The translations under genes and the position numbers were made by a program. Source: a virus. From it: DNA of 25,722 nucleotides. The notes under the pieces were generated by a model. The model saw only the letters and a list, made by a program, of their open reading frames with translations, searched no databases and was not told the DNA's origin. This document shows positions 1-8,122 of the stretch, in pieces (the first letter of the stretch is position 1; each line of letters begins with the position of its first letter). Where the stretch lies: IMG/VR virus record IMGVR_UViG_3300037264_001066, positions 1 through 25,722 of that record, one strand, 5' to 3'.

Positions 1-1209
1 GTACTCTTCGAGGGTGAGAGTCTTCGCCTCGCCTTCGTATTCGATGCGTCGGTCAATCGCAGCGATCTCGGCCTGGAGTCCTTTCTGCCGCAGCTCTTCT
101 TCAGCGGCGAGCTGAGCGAATATCGCATCCGTTTCGACCTTCAGCCCCTCTTTCGCCTTATCCGCAAAAGCATTCCAGAACTTTTCGTTCTCCTCTTTTT
201 TCTTCTTGTTCGTTTCGATCTCATCCGCGAGAACGTTGAGCTTGGCCTGCTTCATCAAGTCGGCGAGTTTCTTTTGTTTGTCGAGAGACTTCTCTTCTGC
301 CTTGAGCTGTTCGGTAGAGCGCTCCTTTGTCAACGAAGCGATCTTCTCCTCGATCGCCCAGAGCCGCTCCCTCTCGTCCGTTGCAAGGTTTCTTGCCTTC
401 GACAGCTTCACAAGGTTAGAGCCCTCGGCCTGTAATGACGCGAGGACGTCTTGCCGTGTCGCGCGGCCGACCTTGCTATCGTGTTCGGTCTCTTCCGTTT
501 TTGAGCGAAGGAGTTCTCTGCTTGCGGAAGCGGCTTTCTCGGCTCCGTCGGCGTGATCCTGGAGAATCTTTCTCCACTTCACCGCCGAGTCGTAGCTTGC
601 GTCCCATCCCCTCGCCTTCAAGTCACGGACGGCTTCGAGAAGCCCGATCGTCCTGGCGCTCGACTCCCTGACTTGGAAACCGTACGAAGCCCAGCTCTTC
701 GCCTCTCCGCTCAATAGAGTCCCGAGTGTCTTGAACGGACCACCGATCAGGGAGTTGATCGTCTTTGAGAATGCTTTCCATGAATCATCAAGGAGGTCCG
801 TGGCAAGCGTCGTATCTTCGCCGGCTGCCTCTGCAATCTTCAGTCCCGTGGCGAAACCACCAGCCAGCGCAGCACCTGTGCCCATTGCCGACATTCGCAG
901 GAACTTGAGCTTTTCGATACCGTCGGGAATTGTTAGGCCGAGGAACGATCGCGATTTTGAGTGCGCTTGTTCTGTGAACTGAGAGAACCCCTTGAAGCTA
1001 ACGGAAGTCTGTCGGAGAGCGTCGTCGTACTTCTTCAGAGCCGCCGAATCACCAAACAATCCTCCCGAGCTTCGGAATTCTTCCGCCTTTTGTTTAAGCT
1101 CCTCAAGACTAGCCGTTGCTTGCTCGACCTGCGAAACGGTTTTCTCCGCACCGTCGCCGGTTGAACTTAGAAGGAACTCGTATTCGAGTGTCCGTTTCTC
1201 GTCGGCCAC
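1..1209 (-). CDS. tail tape measure protein, N-terminal part (cut by left edge)
   Basis: Open reading frame of 403 codons without a stop, running off the left edge; the C-terminus lies outside the window. The GTG start at 1209 lies one base beyond the preceding gene's TGA and has an SD (GAGGAGAAC) overlapping that gene's end. Residues about 20-45 and 220-400 are rich in Lys, Glu, Ala and Leu and look like coiled coil; residues about 104-130 form a Gly/Ala-rich hydrophobic stretch (MSAMGTGAALAGGFATG). The order tail tube, chaperone candidate, long coiled-coil protein is the standard siphophage arrangement, in which this protein sets tail length and later helps DNA entry. Assignment rests on position, composition and length (at least 403 residues), not on a diagnostic motif. 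Confidence 0.8.
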   Translation of the reverse strand, partial: MADEKRTLEYEFLLSSTGDGAEKTVSQVEQATASLEELKQKAEEFRSSGGLFGDSAALKKYDDALRQTSVSFKGFSQFTEQAHSKSRSFLGLTIPDGIEKLKFLRMSAMGTGAALAGGFATGLKIAEAAGEDTTLATDLLDDSWKAFSKTINSLIGGPFKTLGTLLSGEAKSWASYGFQVRESSARTIGLLEAVRDLKARGWDASYDSAVKWRKILQDHADGAEKAASASRELLRSKTEETEHDSKVGRATRQDVLASLQAEGSNLVKLSKARNLATDERERLWAIEEKIASLTKERSTEQLKAEEKSLDKQKKLADLMKQAKLNVLADEIETNKKKKEENEKFWNAFADKAKEGLKVETDAIFAQLAAEEELRQKGLQAEIAAIDRRIEYEGEAKTLTLEEY

Positions 1210-1210
1210 G

Positions 1211-1861
1211 TCAGTTCTCCTCACGCTGCGCGCGAATCCACGCCTCGGCCTCGGGACCGGAGATCGTCACATCTTCTCCGCCGGGTATGAAGAGGAATGC
1301 TTGCTCCAGAGTCGCGACCTCACCGGAGATCCCGCGCTCGTCTGACTGCCTCTTCTCAGGCCTCTTCCGCTCCATGTACCTCTCGCACGCCGAGAGAAGA
1401 GAGAGCCACGCCTCGGGCCGCATCTGCGCCTGACGCTCGATGGTTCGGTGAGTGATCATCTCGACCGCGAGGCAGAGATCCTCGATCTGATCAGGGTTCG
1501 CCGCTCGTTCTCCGTCGGCATCCGACGAAAGAAGCTCGGAACGAATGCGGCCCCAGTCATGCTCCTCGGCGTAGAAGCGAACGATCGCGTCGGAATCGGA
1601 CTCGGAGAGAGCCACCGACGGGAGGCCCGTCACGATTCGACATGCGGCGTCGAACTCGGTCGCGAACCGCCGCGCCTCCGCGCCGCCATCCGTCGACGCA
1701 GCCCTCACCGCATCGTCCGGAAAGTCGATGGTGATGAGTTTGAGAAGCTGCTCCAGAGAAAGCGGGCGGAGCGGGAGCGCCACTCCGGCGGAGAGTCGAA
1801 CCGTTTTCTTGACGGCGGGCCGGCCGTCTGCGTCCGCTCCGAAGAAGTCCGAGACGGCCAT
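1211..1861 (-). CDS. putative tail assembly chaperone
   Basis: Protein of 216 residues starting at ATG 1861 with SD AGGAGAGG just upstream. It sits between the tail tube gene and the tape measure gene, where phages encode the chaperone that coats the tape measure protein during tail assembly. Residues 20-60 contain a Pro/Leu-rich segment followed by LEQLLKLITIDFPDD; the C-terminal half is acidic and helical, with no membrane segment or enzyme motif. Many phages make a longer form by ribosomal frameshift, but the tape measure start lies one base past the stop and I see no second open frame for an extension. The function is inferred mainly from position. Confidence 0.65.
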   Translation of the reverse strand: MAVSDFFGADADGRPAVKKTVRLSAGVALPLRPLSLEQLLKLITIDFPDDAVRAASTDGGAEARRFATEFDAACRIVTGLPSVALSESDSDAIVRFYAEEHDWGRIRSELLSSDADGERAANPDQIEDLCLAVEMITHRTIERQAQMRPEAWLSLLSACERYMERKRPEKRQSDERGISGEVATLEQAFLFIPGGEDVTISGPEAEAWIRAQREEN

Positions 1862-1895
1862 GCCTCTCCTCTGCTCCGCCGGCTCGGCGGATCTC

Positions 1896-2591
1896 CTACG
1901 AGTTGCTCGTGACGATCGTCCGCTTCCAGATCCGTCCGGTCGAGGTAGTCGCCGTGACCGCCGGCGTGACCGTCCAGTCCCAGCGGGCGCGGATCTCGAT
2001 CGGCATTTTCGCGACGCCCTTCTTCTGGAGCACCCAATCCCCAGCCGGGACGATGAGCCCCGCCCAGACCTGGTAGTACCCCATGAACGACATGAACCGG
2101 AAGAACGGGTCGGAGCCGACAGGGAAGCTCTCGTTCGGGCAACGAAGAAGGACCTGGTAGTAGCGAGCGTTGTCATCGCCAGGCATTCCGCCGTACCCGA
2201 GCTGCTTGATATCGGGCGCGCCGCTCGTGTCCGCCGCGACGTTTGTCGCCGCGAGAACGCTCGCCCCTGACGGGTTCGTGATCGTCACGTCGGAGCCGAG
2301 CAGAAGAGCGACCATCTCGATCGGCGCCTCTTGGAGGACACACTTGATCGTCGTGCCCTCTTTCGTCTTGATATCTCCGGAGGCCTCGAATTCTTCCTCG
2401 CCCTCGATTGGCGCGTACTCTCGAATCGGAGTCATCGAGAACCCGCCGTCATCGATCTGGCCGGCGTAGTGGAGTCCAGTCGCTGCCGGGTCGACTCCTC
2501 CGGAAACGTACTCGGCGAGGTACATGCGCGCCGCCCCTCGGATTCGATTGACGTCCTTCGGGAGATTGGTCGGGAAAGTAACGAGAGCCAT
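1896..2591 (-). CDS. major tail tube protein
   Basis: Protein of 231 residues with a strong SD (AGGAGG) nine bases before ATG 2591. The N-terminal part has the alternating beta-strand pattern and acidic loop (IEGEEEFEASGDIKT) common in siphophage tube proteins, followed by a segment resembling 'valine/leucine-rich strand plus Gly/Asn loop' (VALLLGSDVTITNPSG). There are no membrane segments. It follows the tail terminator gene and precedes the chaperone candidate, matching the usual tail-gene order. It would polymerise into hexameric rings around the tape measure to form the tail shaft. Family membership is inferred from pattern, size and context. Confidence 0.75.
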   Translation of the reverse strand: MALVTFPTNLPKDVNRIRGAARMYLAEYVSGGVDPAATGLHYAGQIDDGGFSMTPIREYAPIEGEEEFEASGDIKTKEGTTIKCVLQEAPIEMVALLLGSDVTITNPSGASVLAATNVAADTSGAPDIKQLGYGGMPGDDNARYYQVLLRCPNESFPVGSDPFFRFMSFMGYYQVWAGLIVPAGDWVLQKKGVAKMPIEIRARWDWTVTPAVTATTSTGRIWKRTIVTSNS

Positions 2592-2603
2592 GGCGCGATC
2601 CTC

Positions 2604-3185
2604 CTATGCGGTCGGGTCGAAGAAAAGATGAGAGTAATGGAAGGTGCAGCTCACGGCACCCCTGCCGATTGTCGGGTCAGAGAATGGATCCGGGACGAAA
2701 TTTCCGATCGTGGCGGTTACGCTGCTCCCGCCGCCGAGATTGAAGTCAGAGAGGATGGCGACGATCGAATCCTGGAGAAGCTCTTCTAGCGCTTGCACGA
2801 TCGCGATAGATCGCTCCGGCTCGTCGCCGTTCGCTGCCACCGTGAGGTAAAGCGCGACGGACCAATTCGCCTCCGAGCTCCAGCCGTCCGCGTCATTGTC
2901 GCCCTCGAAGAGAGTCGGCTCCTCGATCACGAGGTTGATGCACGGAAGTTCCTCCGGCGGCATGTCTATGGCCGGGACGTGGGTGAGCAGGACTTTCCGA
3001 ACGGTCGAGAGGAACACGTGCCCGGCGCCGTTCTCCAGGCGACCGTCCGCCGAACCAACCTGGAAAGCCGGAAGCCCCTCCTGGATCCGAGAGAGCGCCT
3101 CGACAGCGCGGCGGAGGATCGCGAGCCGGCGCGTCGTCGGTCGGACGTTCGGAAAGACGTGCGGGTTGAGAGTCTCGGTGCTCAT
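2604..3185 (-). CDS. tail terminator / tail completion protein
   Basis: Protein of 193 residues. The ATG at 3185 overlaps the previous gene's TGA in ATGA, so the two are probably translationally coupled. An N-terminal helix with ILRRAVEALSRIQEGLP leads to beta strands (CINLVIEEPTLF, SVALYLTVAANGD) and a helix rich in Glu/Leu (AIVQALEELLQDSIVAIL), then a terminal strand pair (AVSCTFHYSHLFF). This alpha/beta arrangement is typical of proteins that cap the tail tube and join it to the head. Its place between the connector genes and the tail tube gene supports this role. No enzymatic motif is seen. Confidence 0.65.
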   Translation of the reverse strand: MSTETLNPHVFPNVRPTTRRLAILRRAVEALSRIQEGLPAFQVGSADGRLENGAGHVFLSTVRKVLLTHVPAIDMPPEELPCINLVIEEPTLFEGDNDADGWSSEANWSVALYLTVAANGDEPERSIAIVQALEELLQDSIVAILSDFNLGGGSSVTATIGNFVPDPFSDPTIGRGAVSCTFHYSHLFFDPTA

Positions 3186-3841
3186 GCCGCCTTCTTCTCA
3201 AGCGCCTGAGCGAACCGAAAGCGCGTTGCCGCCGTTCGACGCACCTGTGTCGATACCACTGCCGGCCCGAGGACCGGGATCGCCGGAACGACGACGCTTT
3301 TGTAGAGGGCGAAGAGGATCTTCGGCTTTGCCTTCCGCGATGCCATCTCGGCGAGCACGCCACGATAGTTCCCAGAGAGCTGCACGCGGCCTTGTGCGTC
3401 GCGCGTGGCGCCCTTTGGCGGCAGCCAGACGAGCCGACCGGCGTAGAGGCTCGGGCCGCCACGAGAGATGCCTGATGGCGTCTTGGCGCGCGGGAGTGGT
3501 ATCGCCAGAGCGAGAGTCTTCTGGCCCTTCCTCGGTCCCGAGAGAGCAGGCCCCTTGCCAGCCGAGACGACGCCGCCCTCTTCTCGGAGCCGCGAGCGCG
3601 GGTGCGTGCTGTAGACCGAGAGGCTCCACTTCCCGCCGCTCTTCGCCGGCTGCGTCATCTTCCAGCTTCGGCGCATGTCTGCGAGCCTGGCTCCCGGAAG
3701 CCCCTCCTGGATCTTTCCGAGGAGGATGTGCCCCTGGTCGAGCACCGCGAGCCGAGCGGCCGAGTCGAGCATCGCGAACCGACGGCGAAGCTCCGCGGCG
3801 GTAATCCCTTCGGTGTCCTTCCGAACGATCGCGAGCTTCAC
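3182..3841 (-). CDS. HK97 gp10-like / virion morphogenesis neck protein
   Basis: Protein of 219 residues from GTG 3841, which overlaps the preceding stop as GTGA. An ATG-started frame extends upstream but lies over the connector gene, so the GTG is preferred. The N-terminal half is helical (TAAELRRRFAMLDSAARLAVL); then basic strands with Ser/Trp (GGKWSLSVYSTHPRSRLREEGG) and a C-terminal basic tail follow. Small basic proteins with this layout lie between the head-tail connector and tail terminator in many siphophages, where they complete the neck or tail attachment. It is longer than the typical gp10 proteins (about 110-160 residues). Function is inferred from context and overall pattern. Confidence 0.6.
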   Translation of the reverse strand: MKLAIVRKDTEGITAAELRRRFAMLDSAARLAVLDQGHILLGKIQEGLPGARLADMRRSWKMTQPAKSGGKWSLSVYSTHPRSRLREEGGVVSAGKGPALSGPRKGQKTLALAIPLPRAKTPSGISRGGPSLYAGRLVWLPPKGATRDAQGRVQLSGNYRGVLAEMASRKAKPKILFALYKSVVVPAIPVLGPAVVSTQVRRTAATRFRFAQALEKKAA

Positions 3842-4455
3842 GCCGGCACCCCAGCGATTCCCGAGAAGTAATGCCGGCGGTCCTTGAGACCGTCGAGCGT
3901 GAGCCTCTCGGCCGGCGGGATCTCTCGGACGTAGATCACGGTCTGGCCGGGGAGAACCCGTTGCTGATCGCCCCAGCGCTCTCGCTCCTTGAACATGATC
4001 ATTGCGACCGCCTCGGCCAGGGAACGAATCGACTGCGGGACGTCCTCGTATGCGTAGCCAGCGGTCCACTCCACGAAGACGTTCTCCCAGTCGCAGCGCG
4101 GGAAGCGCGACGGGTAGATAACGCTGATCTCGTCGAAGTAGGCCGAGACCTGATTCGCTGCGAACTGCGTCGAAGTCCCAACCGGGATCGTCGACCCGTT
4201 GACCGAGAGCGACGCGATCGAGTTGACGGGCTGGTAGGGGAGATGGAGCCGCGACTTGCCGTGTCCCTTGAATCGGCGCCGGTAAGGGTTCGCGGGATCG
4301 GCGAGGACTCTGATCGCTGCCTCGCGCTCGATCCATTCGCATGCCTTCTCGGCGAGGAGTTCCTTGAGTGGTTCGCTGAGTCCGTCACCACGCGGATTCG
4401 TCGAGACAAGTCGCGCCGTGATGTCGGACGATGAGATCCAAGCGCGGCCGGCCAC
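3838..4455 (-). CDS. head-tail connector protein (gp6-like)
   Basis: Protein of 205 residues. The pattern LHLPYQPVNSIASLSVNG, then FVEWTAGYAYEDVPQSIRSL and a helical segment with AVAMIMFKERERWG, matches the gp6/gp15-type connector fold. In that family an alpha-helical bundle carries a loop of Pro-rich strands and a conserved 'Y-T-A-G-Y...V-P' like motif. The connector forms a ring on the portal and bridges to the tail. It follows the capsid genes and is coupled to the next gene by GTGA. An N-terminal extension of about 40 residues precedes the recognisable part. There are no signal peptides or membrane segments. Confidence 0.72.
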   Translation of the reverse strand: MAGRAWISSSDITARLVSTNPRGDGLSEPLKELLAEKACEWIEREAAIRVLADPANPYRRRFKGHGKSRLHLPYQPVNSIASLSVNGSTIPVGTSTQFAANQVSAYFDEISVIYPSRFPRCDWENVFVEWTAGYAYEDVPQSIRSLAEAVAMIMFKERERWGDQQRVLPGQTVIYVREIPPAERLTLDGLKDRRHYFSGIAGVPA

Positions 4456-4458
4456 GAC

Positions 4459-4737
4459 TCACCCCGAGACAGTGAAACCAGCGCGCCGGGCTTCGTCAGC
4501 TTCTTCGGCGAGGATCACACAGCAACCGTTTGCGTCCCGCTTGTACGAGCGCGATGTACTCCCGAACGTCACCGACTTCGCGCCTTCCGGGAACCTCGCG
4601 AGGAGCGTGGCCTCGGCAGAGACGACGAGGCGACGAGGGGAGACGACCGTGACTTCGGCCGCTTCTGGTTCTGGCTCGGCCGGGACCGGCTTCGCTTCCA
4701 CGACGACGGGGGCCGCTTTCTTCGAACCGAATGCCAT
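4459..4737 (-). CDS. small hypothetical phage protein downstream of capsid
   Basis: Protein of 92 residues starting at ATG 4737 with SD AGGAGAG. Residues 10-30 are Ala/Pro/Glu/Val-rich and probably disordered; the remainder ends in a compact segment (KRDANGCCVILAEEADEA, then RRAGF near the C-terminus) with a Cys-Cys pair. I recognise a recurring type of small protein found just after the capsid gene in siphophages, but not a named family. It is separated from the capsid gene by a 140-bp gap with two hairpins. The next gene starts three bases after this gene's stop, so the two are probably one transcription unit. A minor head or decoration role is possible but not shown. Confidence 0.65.
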   Translation of the reverse strand: MAFGSKKAAPVVVEAKPVPAEPEPEAAEVTVVSPRRLVVSAEATLLARFPEGAKSVTFGSTSRSYKRDANGCCVILAEEADEARRAGFTVSG

Positions 4738-4761
4738 CTGACCACTCTCCTGGTTTGCGAC

Positions 4762-4787
4762 TCGGGGGGCTCTCTCGCACCCCCCGA
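4762..4787 (-). terminator. GC hairpin between capsid and downstream gene
   Basis: Perfect 8-bp inverted repeat (TCGGGGGG and CCCCCCGA) with a 10-base loop. It lies 25 bases before the start of the next minus-strand gene, without a clear T tract after it. It may be an attenuator or RNA-processing/stability stem rather than a full terminator. Confidence 0.35.
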
Positions 4788-4845
4788 ACCGCGGCTGCCT
4801 GCTTGACCGTAACCTCAGGGACAAGAGGTTCGGCTCAAAGAGCAA

Positions 4846-4871
4846 GGCCGGGCGCGAGAGAACGCCCGGCC
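4846..4871 (-). terminator. candidate rho-independent terminator after capsid gene
   Basis: Perfect 9-bp GC stem (GGCCGGGCG and CGCCCGGCC) with an 8-base loop, beginning 9 bases after the capsid stop codon. On the minus strand it is followed by TTGCTCTTTG, which is T-rich but interrupted, so termination may be partial. Partial termination here would give more capsid mRNA than downstream tail mRNA. Confidence 0.5.
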
Positions 4872-4880
4872 GATGGAGGC

Positions 4881-6371
4881 CTACGCCTCCGAAACGTTCT
4901 TGAGAACAACTCCACCGCCACCGAAGTAGATTTTGAGAACTTCGTTGGCTCGGACCGAGAACGGCCACACTGGGCCACCGGGGACCGTGCTTCCCGGTGC
5001 GTCCGCCGCCGTCACGGAGTAGTCGATTTGGTAGTAATCCCGCGCGACGGCCATCTCCATTGCAGAGCCGACGTTCGAGTAGTCGTAGGGGTTCGTCATC
5101 CGGGGCCCGATGATCATGTTCTTCGGGAAGGTTCGATGGGAGACAATCTCCACATCCTCGCCCGTGAACGGATTCAGAACTGAGGCGATGCGCAGGCCGC
5201 CCTTCGCCTCCATGTTTCCGTCGTTCCCATTGAGGTTGATTCGCCACGCGGGTGCTGTGGCCCCGGCGATCAGCGAGATGATCTTTCGGTGAAGTCTGGG
5301 TTCCATCATGAACACGGTGGGCCCAACGCCGGTAGCGAGGTACGCCGCCTGCATCGCATCGGTGAGCTGAGTCACCCCGCCGAGTCCGTCGGACGTGAGC
5401 GAGCCGTTGTTCAGAGTGGAGTACTGGACTTGGAGGTCGGAGTCCTCGACGTACTGCGTCAGAACGCCGTCGAAGTCGAGAGCGTTCTGCGAACCGTCGA
5501 CCGTGTTCTCGACCGGCGTTCCGATCTGAGAAACCGAGGTGAGGACGAAACGGTTGACGGTGACGGTGCCGGAGTACTTGTACGTACCGGCGCCACCTTG
5601 CTGGACCCACATGTTGTACGCGACCGCGCCCTTCACGTCCGCCCAGCTGTAGGTGATCATGTCGTTCAACGCTGCAACTTCACCCACCGAGGTCGCGGAC
5701 GGGAGAGCCTCTCCTGCCGTGTTCGTGTTCGGGTTGTAGCCTGCGATCTGGCTCTGCCGATACCCCTGGAGCGTGAGAGCCGAGACCTTGAGGCGATACG
5801 TGTCCGCGGCGAGACCGCCACCGGCTGCGACGACTCCGGTTGGAGCTGCGGGCGGGGTGAGGATCGCGACCGTCCGGCCGCCGATGATGATGTCCTCCTC
5901 CATGACCATGAGGGTCTGGAGCAGTTGGAGAACGGCGAGGGCGCGGACGTCCTGGTAGTCCTGCCCGTAGATCTGCGCGTCGAAGGTCGTGTAGTCGAGC
6001 GCCGAGATCTGCTTCAGTCTCGCGCTCTTGTCCTTCTCGGTCTTGCGATTCGCCGCTGGTACGCCGGTCTGTGCAGCCGAGCCCCAGTTCCCGCTCGTGT
6101 TAATCGCGGTGATGACTTTCCACTCGAGGAGCTGCGAGACGACTTTCGGCGTCACTCGCGGAATCATCCGGCGAAGGATCGCGGTGAGGGCGTAGAGAAG
6201 TTTCGCCGGCGCATCGAGAGAGCGCGCCTGGAGTCCCAGTTCGCTGGTGTAACCTGGACTGTTAGACAAGTCCTTTCGGACCGTCGTGTCGAGCGCCGAG
6301 GCGATTGCCATCTTGTAAGCCTCGAGCGCCTGACTAACGCCGGGCACCGATGGGCTGATGTTCGGGTTCAC
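4881..6371 (-). CDS. major capsid protein with Ig/FN3-like insertion
   Basis: Protein of 496 residues from GTG 6371 with SD AAGGAG. N-terminal helical region (residues 1-60) then a core typical of HK97-fold capsids: VVSQLLEWKVITAIN, a long internal stretch, a helix GVGPTVFMMEPRLHRKIISL, and a C-terminal GGPVWPFSVRANEVLKIYFG. Residues about 173-285 break the pattern: Pro-rich entry (LTPPAAPTGVVAAGG), TYRLKVSALTLQGYRQ, a central TYSWADVKGAVAYNMWVQQG and a final strand ending VLTSV, which resembles a beta-sandwich domain of the fibronectin type III/Ig type inserted in the capsid. It follows the prohead protease, the usual order. Length fits a capsid with an added domain of about 110 residues. 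Confidence 0.8.
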   Translation of the reverse strand: MNPNISPSVPGVSQALEAYKMAIASALDTTVRKDLSNSPGYTSELGLQARSLDAPAKLLYALTAILRRMIPRVTPKVVSQLLEWKVITAINTSGNWGSAAQTGVPAANRKTEKDKSARLKQISALDYTTFDAQIYGQDYQDVRALAVLQLLQTLMVMEEDIIIGGRTVAILTPPAAPTGVVAAGGGLAADTYRLKVSALTLQGYRQSQIAGYNPNTNTAGEALPSATSVGEVAALNDMITYSWADVKGAVAYNMWVQQGGAGTYKYSGTVTVNRFVLTSVSQIGTPVENTVDGSQNALDFDGVLTQYVEDSDLQVQYSTLNNGSLTSDGLGGVTQLTDAMQAAYLATGVGPTVFMMEPRLHRKIISLIAGATAPAWRINLNGNDGNMEAKGGLRIASVLNPFTGEDVEIVSHRTFPKNMIIGPRMTNPYDYSNVGSAMEMAVARDYYQIDYSVTAADAPGSTVPGGPVWPFSVRANEVLKIYFGGGGVVLKNVSEA

Positions 6372-6387
6372 GTTTCGTTCTCCTTCT

Positions 6388-6403
6388 CGACGCCTTCGCG
6401 TCG
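6388..6403 (-). promoter_or_regulatory. hairpin just upstream of the capsid Shine-Dalgarno
   Basis: Perfect 6-bp stem with a 4-base loop (CGACGC, GAAG, GCGTCG on the minus strand). It lies in the 36-base gap between the protease stop and the capsid GTG, immediately before the AAGGAG. It could protect or cleave the mRNA, or tune capsid translation. Confidence 0.35.
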
Positions 6404-6407
6404 ATTC

Positions 6408-7949
6408 TTACCTCGCGGCTCCCGATTTGTAGAGCGAGAGAGCGAGCTGATTCCGGATCGACTGCTCGGTGACTTCGATTCCCTGGCTCCGGAGATTCCG
6501 GAACGCGGAGTCGACGATCACGTCAACGTCTCCCGGTCCTTCCGTGGCTCCGCCGAGGTTGATGCTCTTCTCGACGGATCTGCCGGTCACGGGCGTCCTG
6601 TCGCTGATGGCCGGTTGGCGCTCGACCACTCCGATCCGTTTCGCAAGGTCCGCGAGTTCGACACGCAAACTCGCCCCCAAGCCCTCGACGGCCTTGAGCA
6701 CATCGCTCGATCGGTCCACCGCTGCAACGTCACCGCCCTTTGCGGCCTTCTCAATCTTTCCGTCAACGGCCGGCTTCGCCTCGTTCTGCTCGGCGACTTC
6801 TCCACCGCCCGCATCGATTTTCTTCTTCGTGTCGAGTTCCTCGCCTTTGTCCTTGGGAGCCTCTTCGGCGTTCGGCTTTTTCTCTTCCGCTCCCTCGGCC
6901 TCGGCCGCTTCGTTCTTCTTCTCTTCTTCGGCTTCTCCGAAATCGTTCGCAAACTTCTCGACGGCTTCGGCGTATGCGCGGAGCTGCGTGGCCATTTCTC
7001 CCATGGCCTTCTTCTCTTTCTTGTCGAGCTTGTAGGAGACCGCACCCTTGATCACGTCGAGAGATCGAGCTGCACCGTCGGACGCGGTGACCGTCGCTGA
7101 CGCCGCCTCCATCGCCGCGCTGTAGAGTTTCGATTGCCTAATTTCCTCGATGCTCCCGAGGACTTCCGCGAGAACTCGAACGCAGTACGCGCCATGCTCC
7201 GAGACCTCGTCGACGGCCATCTTCGCGGCTTCGGCGAGGTGCATCTTCGCGGCGTCGAGATGAGCCACGATTCCCAACTCATCCGCGGCCGGGTTAGCCG
7301 GCTCGGCCGGAGGAGGCTCGGCGGCAGGGGTCGCCGTCGGCGCTTCGTCCTGCTTCGTGACGGTCGCTTTCGAGTCGAGATCCTTCGTCATGGTGACTTT
7401 CTCCCCGTCGCTCTTCGCGACCGTGATCGTGGTATTCGGTACATCGGGGCTGTCGACGAGCGACAGCTCGACCATTCGCCATTGCTTGAGAACGCTGATC
7501 GTGTCGCCCTTCATCGTCTCGGGGATGCCGTACTTGGCCACGAGCGCATCGTCGACTCGCGCTGCTGATCGGCCTCCTCGAGTCGCCGCCTTGCCGCCGA
7601 CGGAGTAGCCGGTCAACGTTCCATCGAGAACCTTCTTGACCGTGTTCGGGGCCCCTGAGCTGACCCTTCCACGTACGAAGATCCTTCGCCCGTCGTCCTC
7701 GAAGTCGACCGAAAGCTCGCGGCCAACCGCAAGGTTCGGATCGTGTTGCTCTCGAATGTTCCCGGGCCATCCCTCGAAGGCTTCTTTCGCGCCCTCGTAG
7801 TCGATGACTTCTCCGGATCGGCCGAGCTGCTCCGTCATCGCGTAGCCCTCGACGATGAGCGAGCCGTCGGGCTGCGGCTCTGTCTTCGTGAACGGCACGA
7901 AGAAGGCGACGGGGTCGGTTGGTCCTGGGAGATGGTGAGCTTGGGACAA
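6408..7949 (-). CDS. prohead serine protease (XkdF-like) with long C-terminal region
   Basis: The protein is 513 residues from TTG 7949, chosen because GGAGAG lies 8 bases upstream; the frame stays open to a TTG at 8102. Near residues 15-40 FVPFTKTEPQPDGSLIVEGYA starts the domain. IREQHDPN carries the probable catalytic His (about residue 69) and GYSVGGKA the probable Ser (about 116), with WRMVELSLVDSP after it. This fits the phage prohead protease family (Pfam XkdF-like type). The C-terminal half (about 190-480) is Ala/Glu/Lys-rich and coiled-coil-like, and may act as the scaffold/delta domain cut off in head maturation. It lies just before the capsid gene, as usual. Start uncertain. Confidence 0.75.
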   Translation of the reverse strand: MSQAHHLPGPTDPVAFFVPFTKTEPQPDGSLIVEGYAMTEQLGRSGEVIDYEGAKEAFEGWPGNIREQHDPNLAVGRELSVDFEDDGRRIFVRGRVSSGAPNTVKKVLDGTLTGYSVGGKAATRGGRSAARVDDALVAKYGIPETMKGDTISVLKQWRMVELSLVDSPDVPNTTITVAKSDGEKVTMTKDLDSKATVTKQDEAPTATPAAEPPPAEPANPAADELGIVAHLDAAKMHLAEAAKMAVDEVSEHGAYCVRVLAEVLGSIEEIRQSKLYSAAMEAASATVTASDGAARSLDVIKGAVSYKLDKKEKKAMGEMATQLRAYAEAVEKFANDFGEAEEEKKNEAAEAEGAEEKKPNAEEAPKDKGEELDTKKKIDAGGGEVAEQNEAKPAVDGKIEKAAKGGDVAAVDRSSDVLKAVEGLGASLRVELADLAKRIGVVERQPAISDRTPVTGRSVEKSINLGGATEGPGDVDVIVDSAFRNLRSQGIEVTEQSIRNQLALSLYKSGAAR

Positions 7950-8060
7950 CTCGGTGACTCTCCGTTCAGCATCGCGCTGCGCGAAAGCCGACGGCCGAAC
8001 GGCCGCGGACGCTCCCGATATGCGCTCTCGGGTTCGTCCGAACTCTTGTCCCTGCGGAAG

Positions 8061-8090
8061 AGTATCCGCCCTCACTCCGACGGGCGTCAA
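8061..8090 (-). promoter_or_regulatory. candidate sigma70-type promoter for the protease/capsid unit
   Basis: TTGACG (-35, five of six consensus bases) lies at 8090-8085 and GATACT (-10, four of six) at 8066-8061, with an 18-base spacer. The predicted start near 8053 would give a leader of about 100 bases before TTG 7949. A palindrome (8095-8122) abuts its -35. Confidence 0.4.
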
Positions 8091-8094
8091 GTCA

Positions 8095-8122
8095 GGACAC
8101 AAGTTACCAGGAACTTTTGTCC
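8095..8122. repeat. imperfect palindrome with GGACACAAGTT arms
   Basis: GGACACAAGTT and AACTTTTGTCC are inverted with one mismatch around a 6-base loop. The core AAGTTACCAGGAACTT (8101-8116) recurs with two changes at 8249-8264. It abuts the candidate promoter, so it could be an operator or a REP-like element. Confidence 0.5.

Noticed and set aside
1211-1861. Programmed frameshift extending the tail chaperone
   Set aside because: The tape measure start lies one base past the chaperone stop and no extra open frame is available between them.
5289-7100. Plus-strand open frame of 603 codons opposite the capsid and protease genes
   Set aside because: The product is extremely Arg/Val/Asp-rich without recognisable domains, and both underlying minus-strand genes have clear families, SDs and gene order. 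Long antisense frames are expected in GC-rich DNA.
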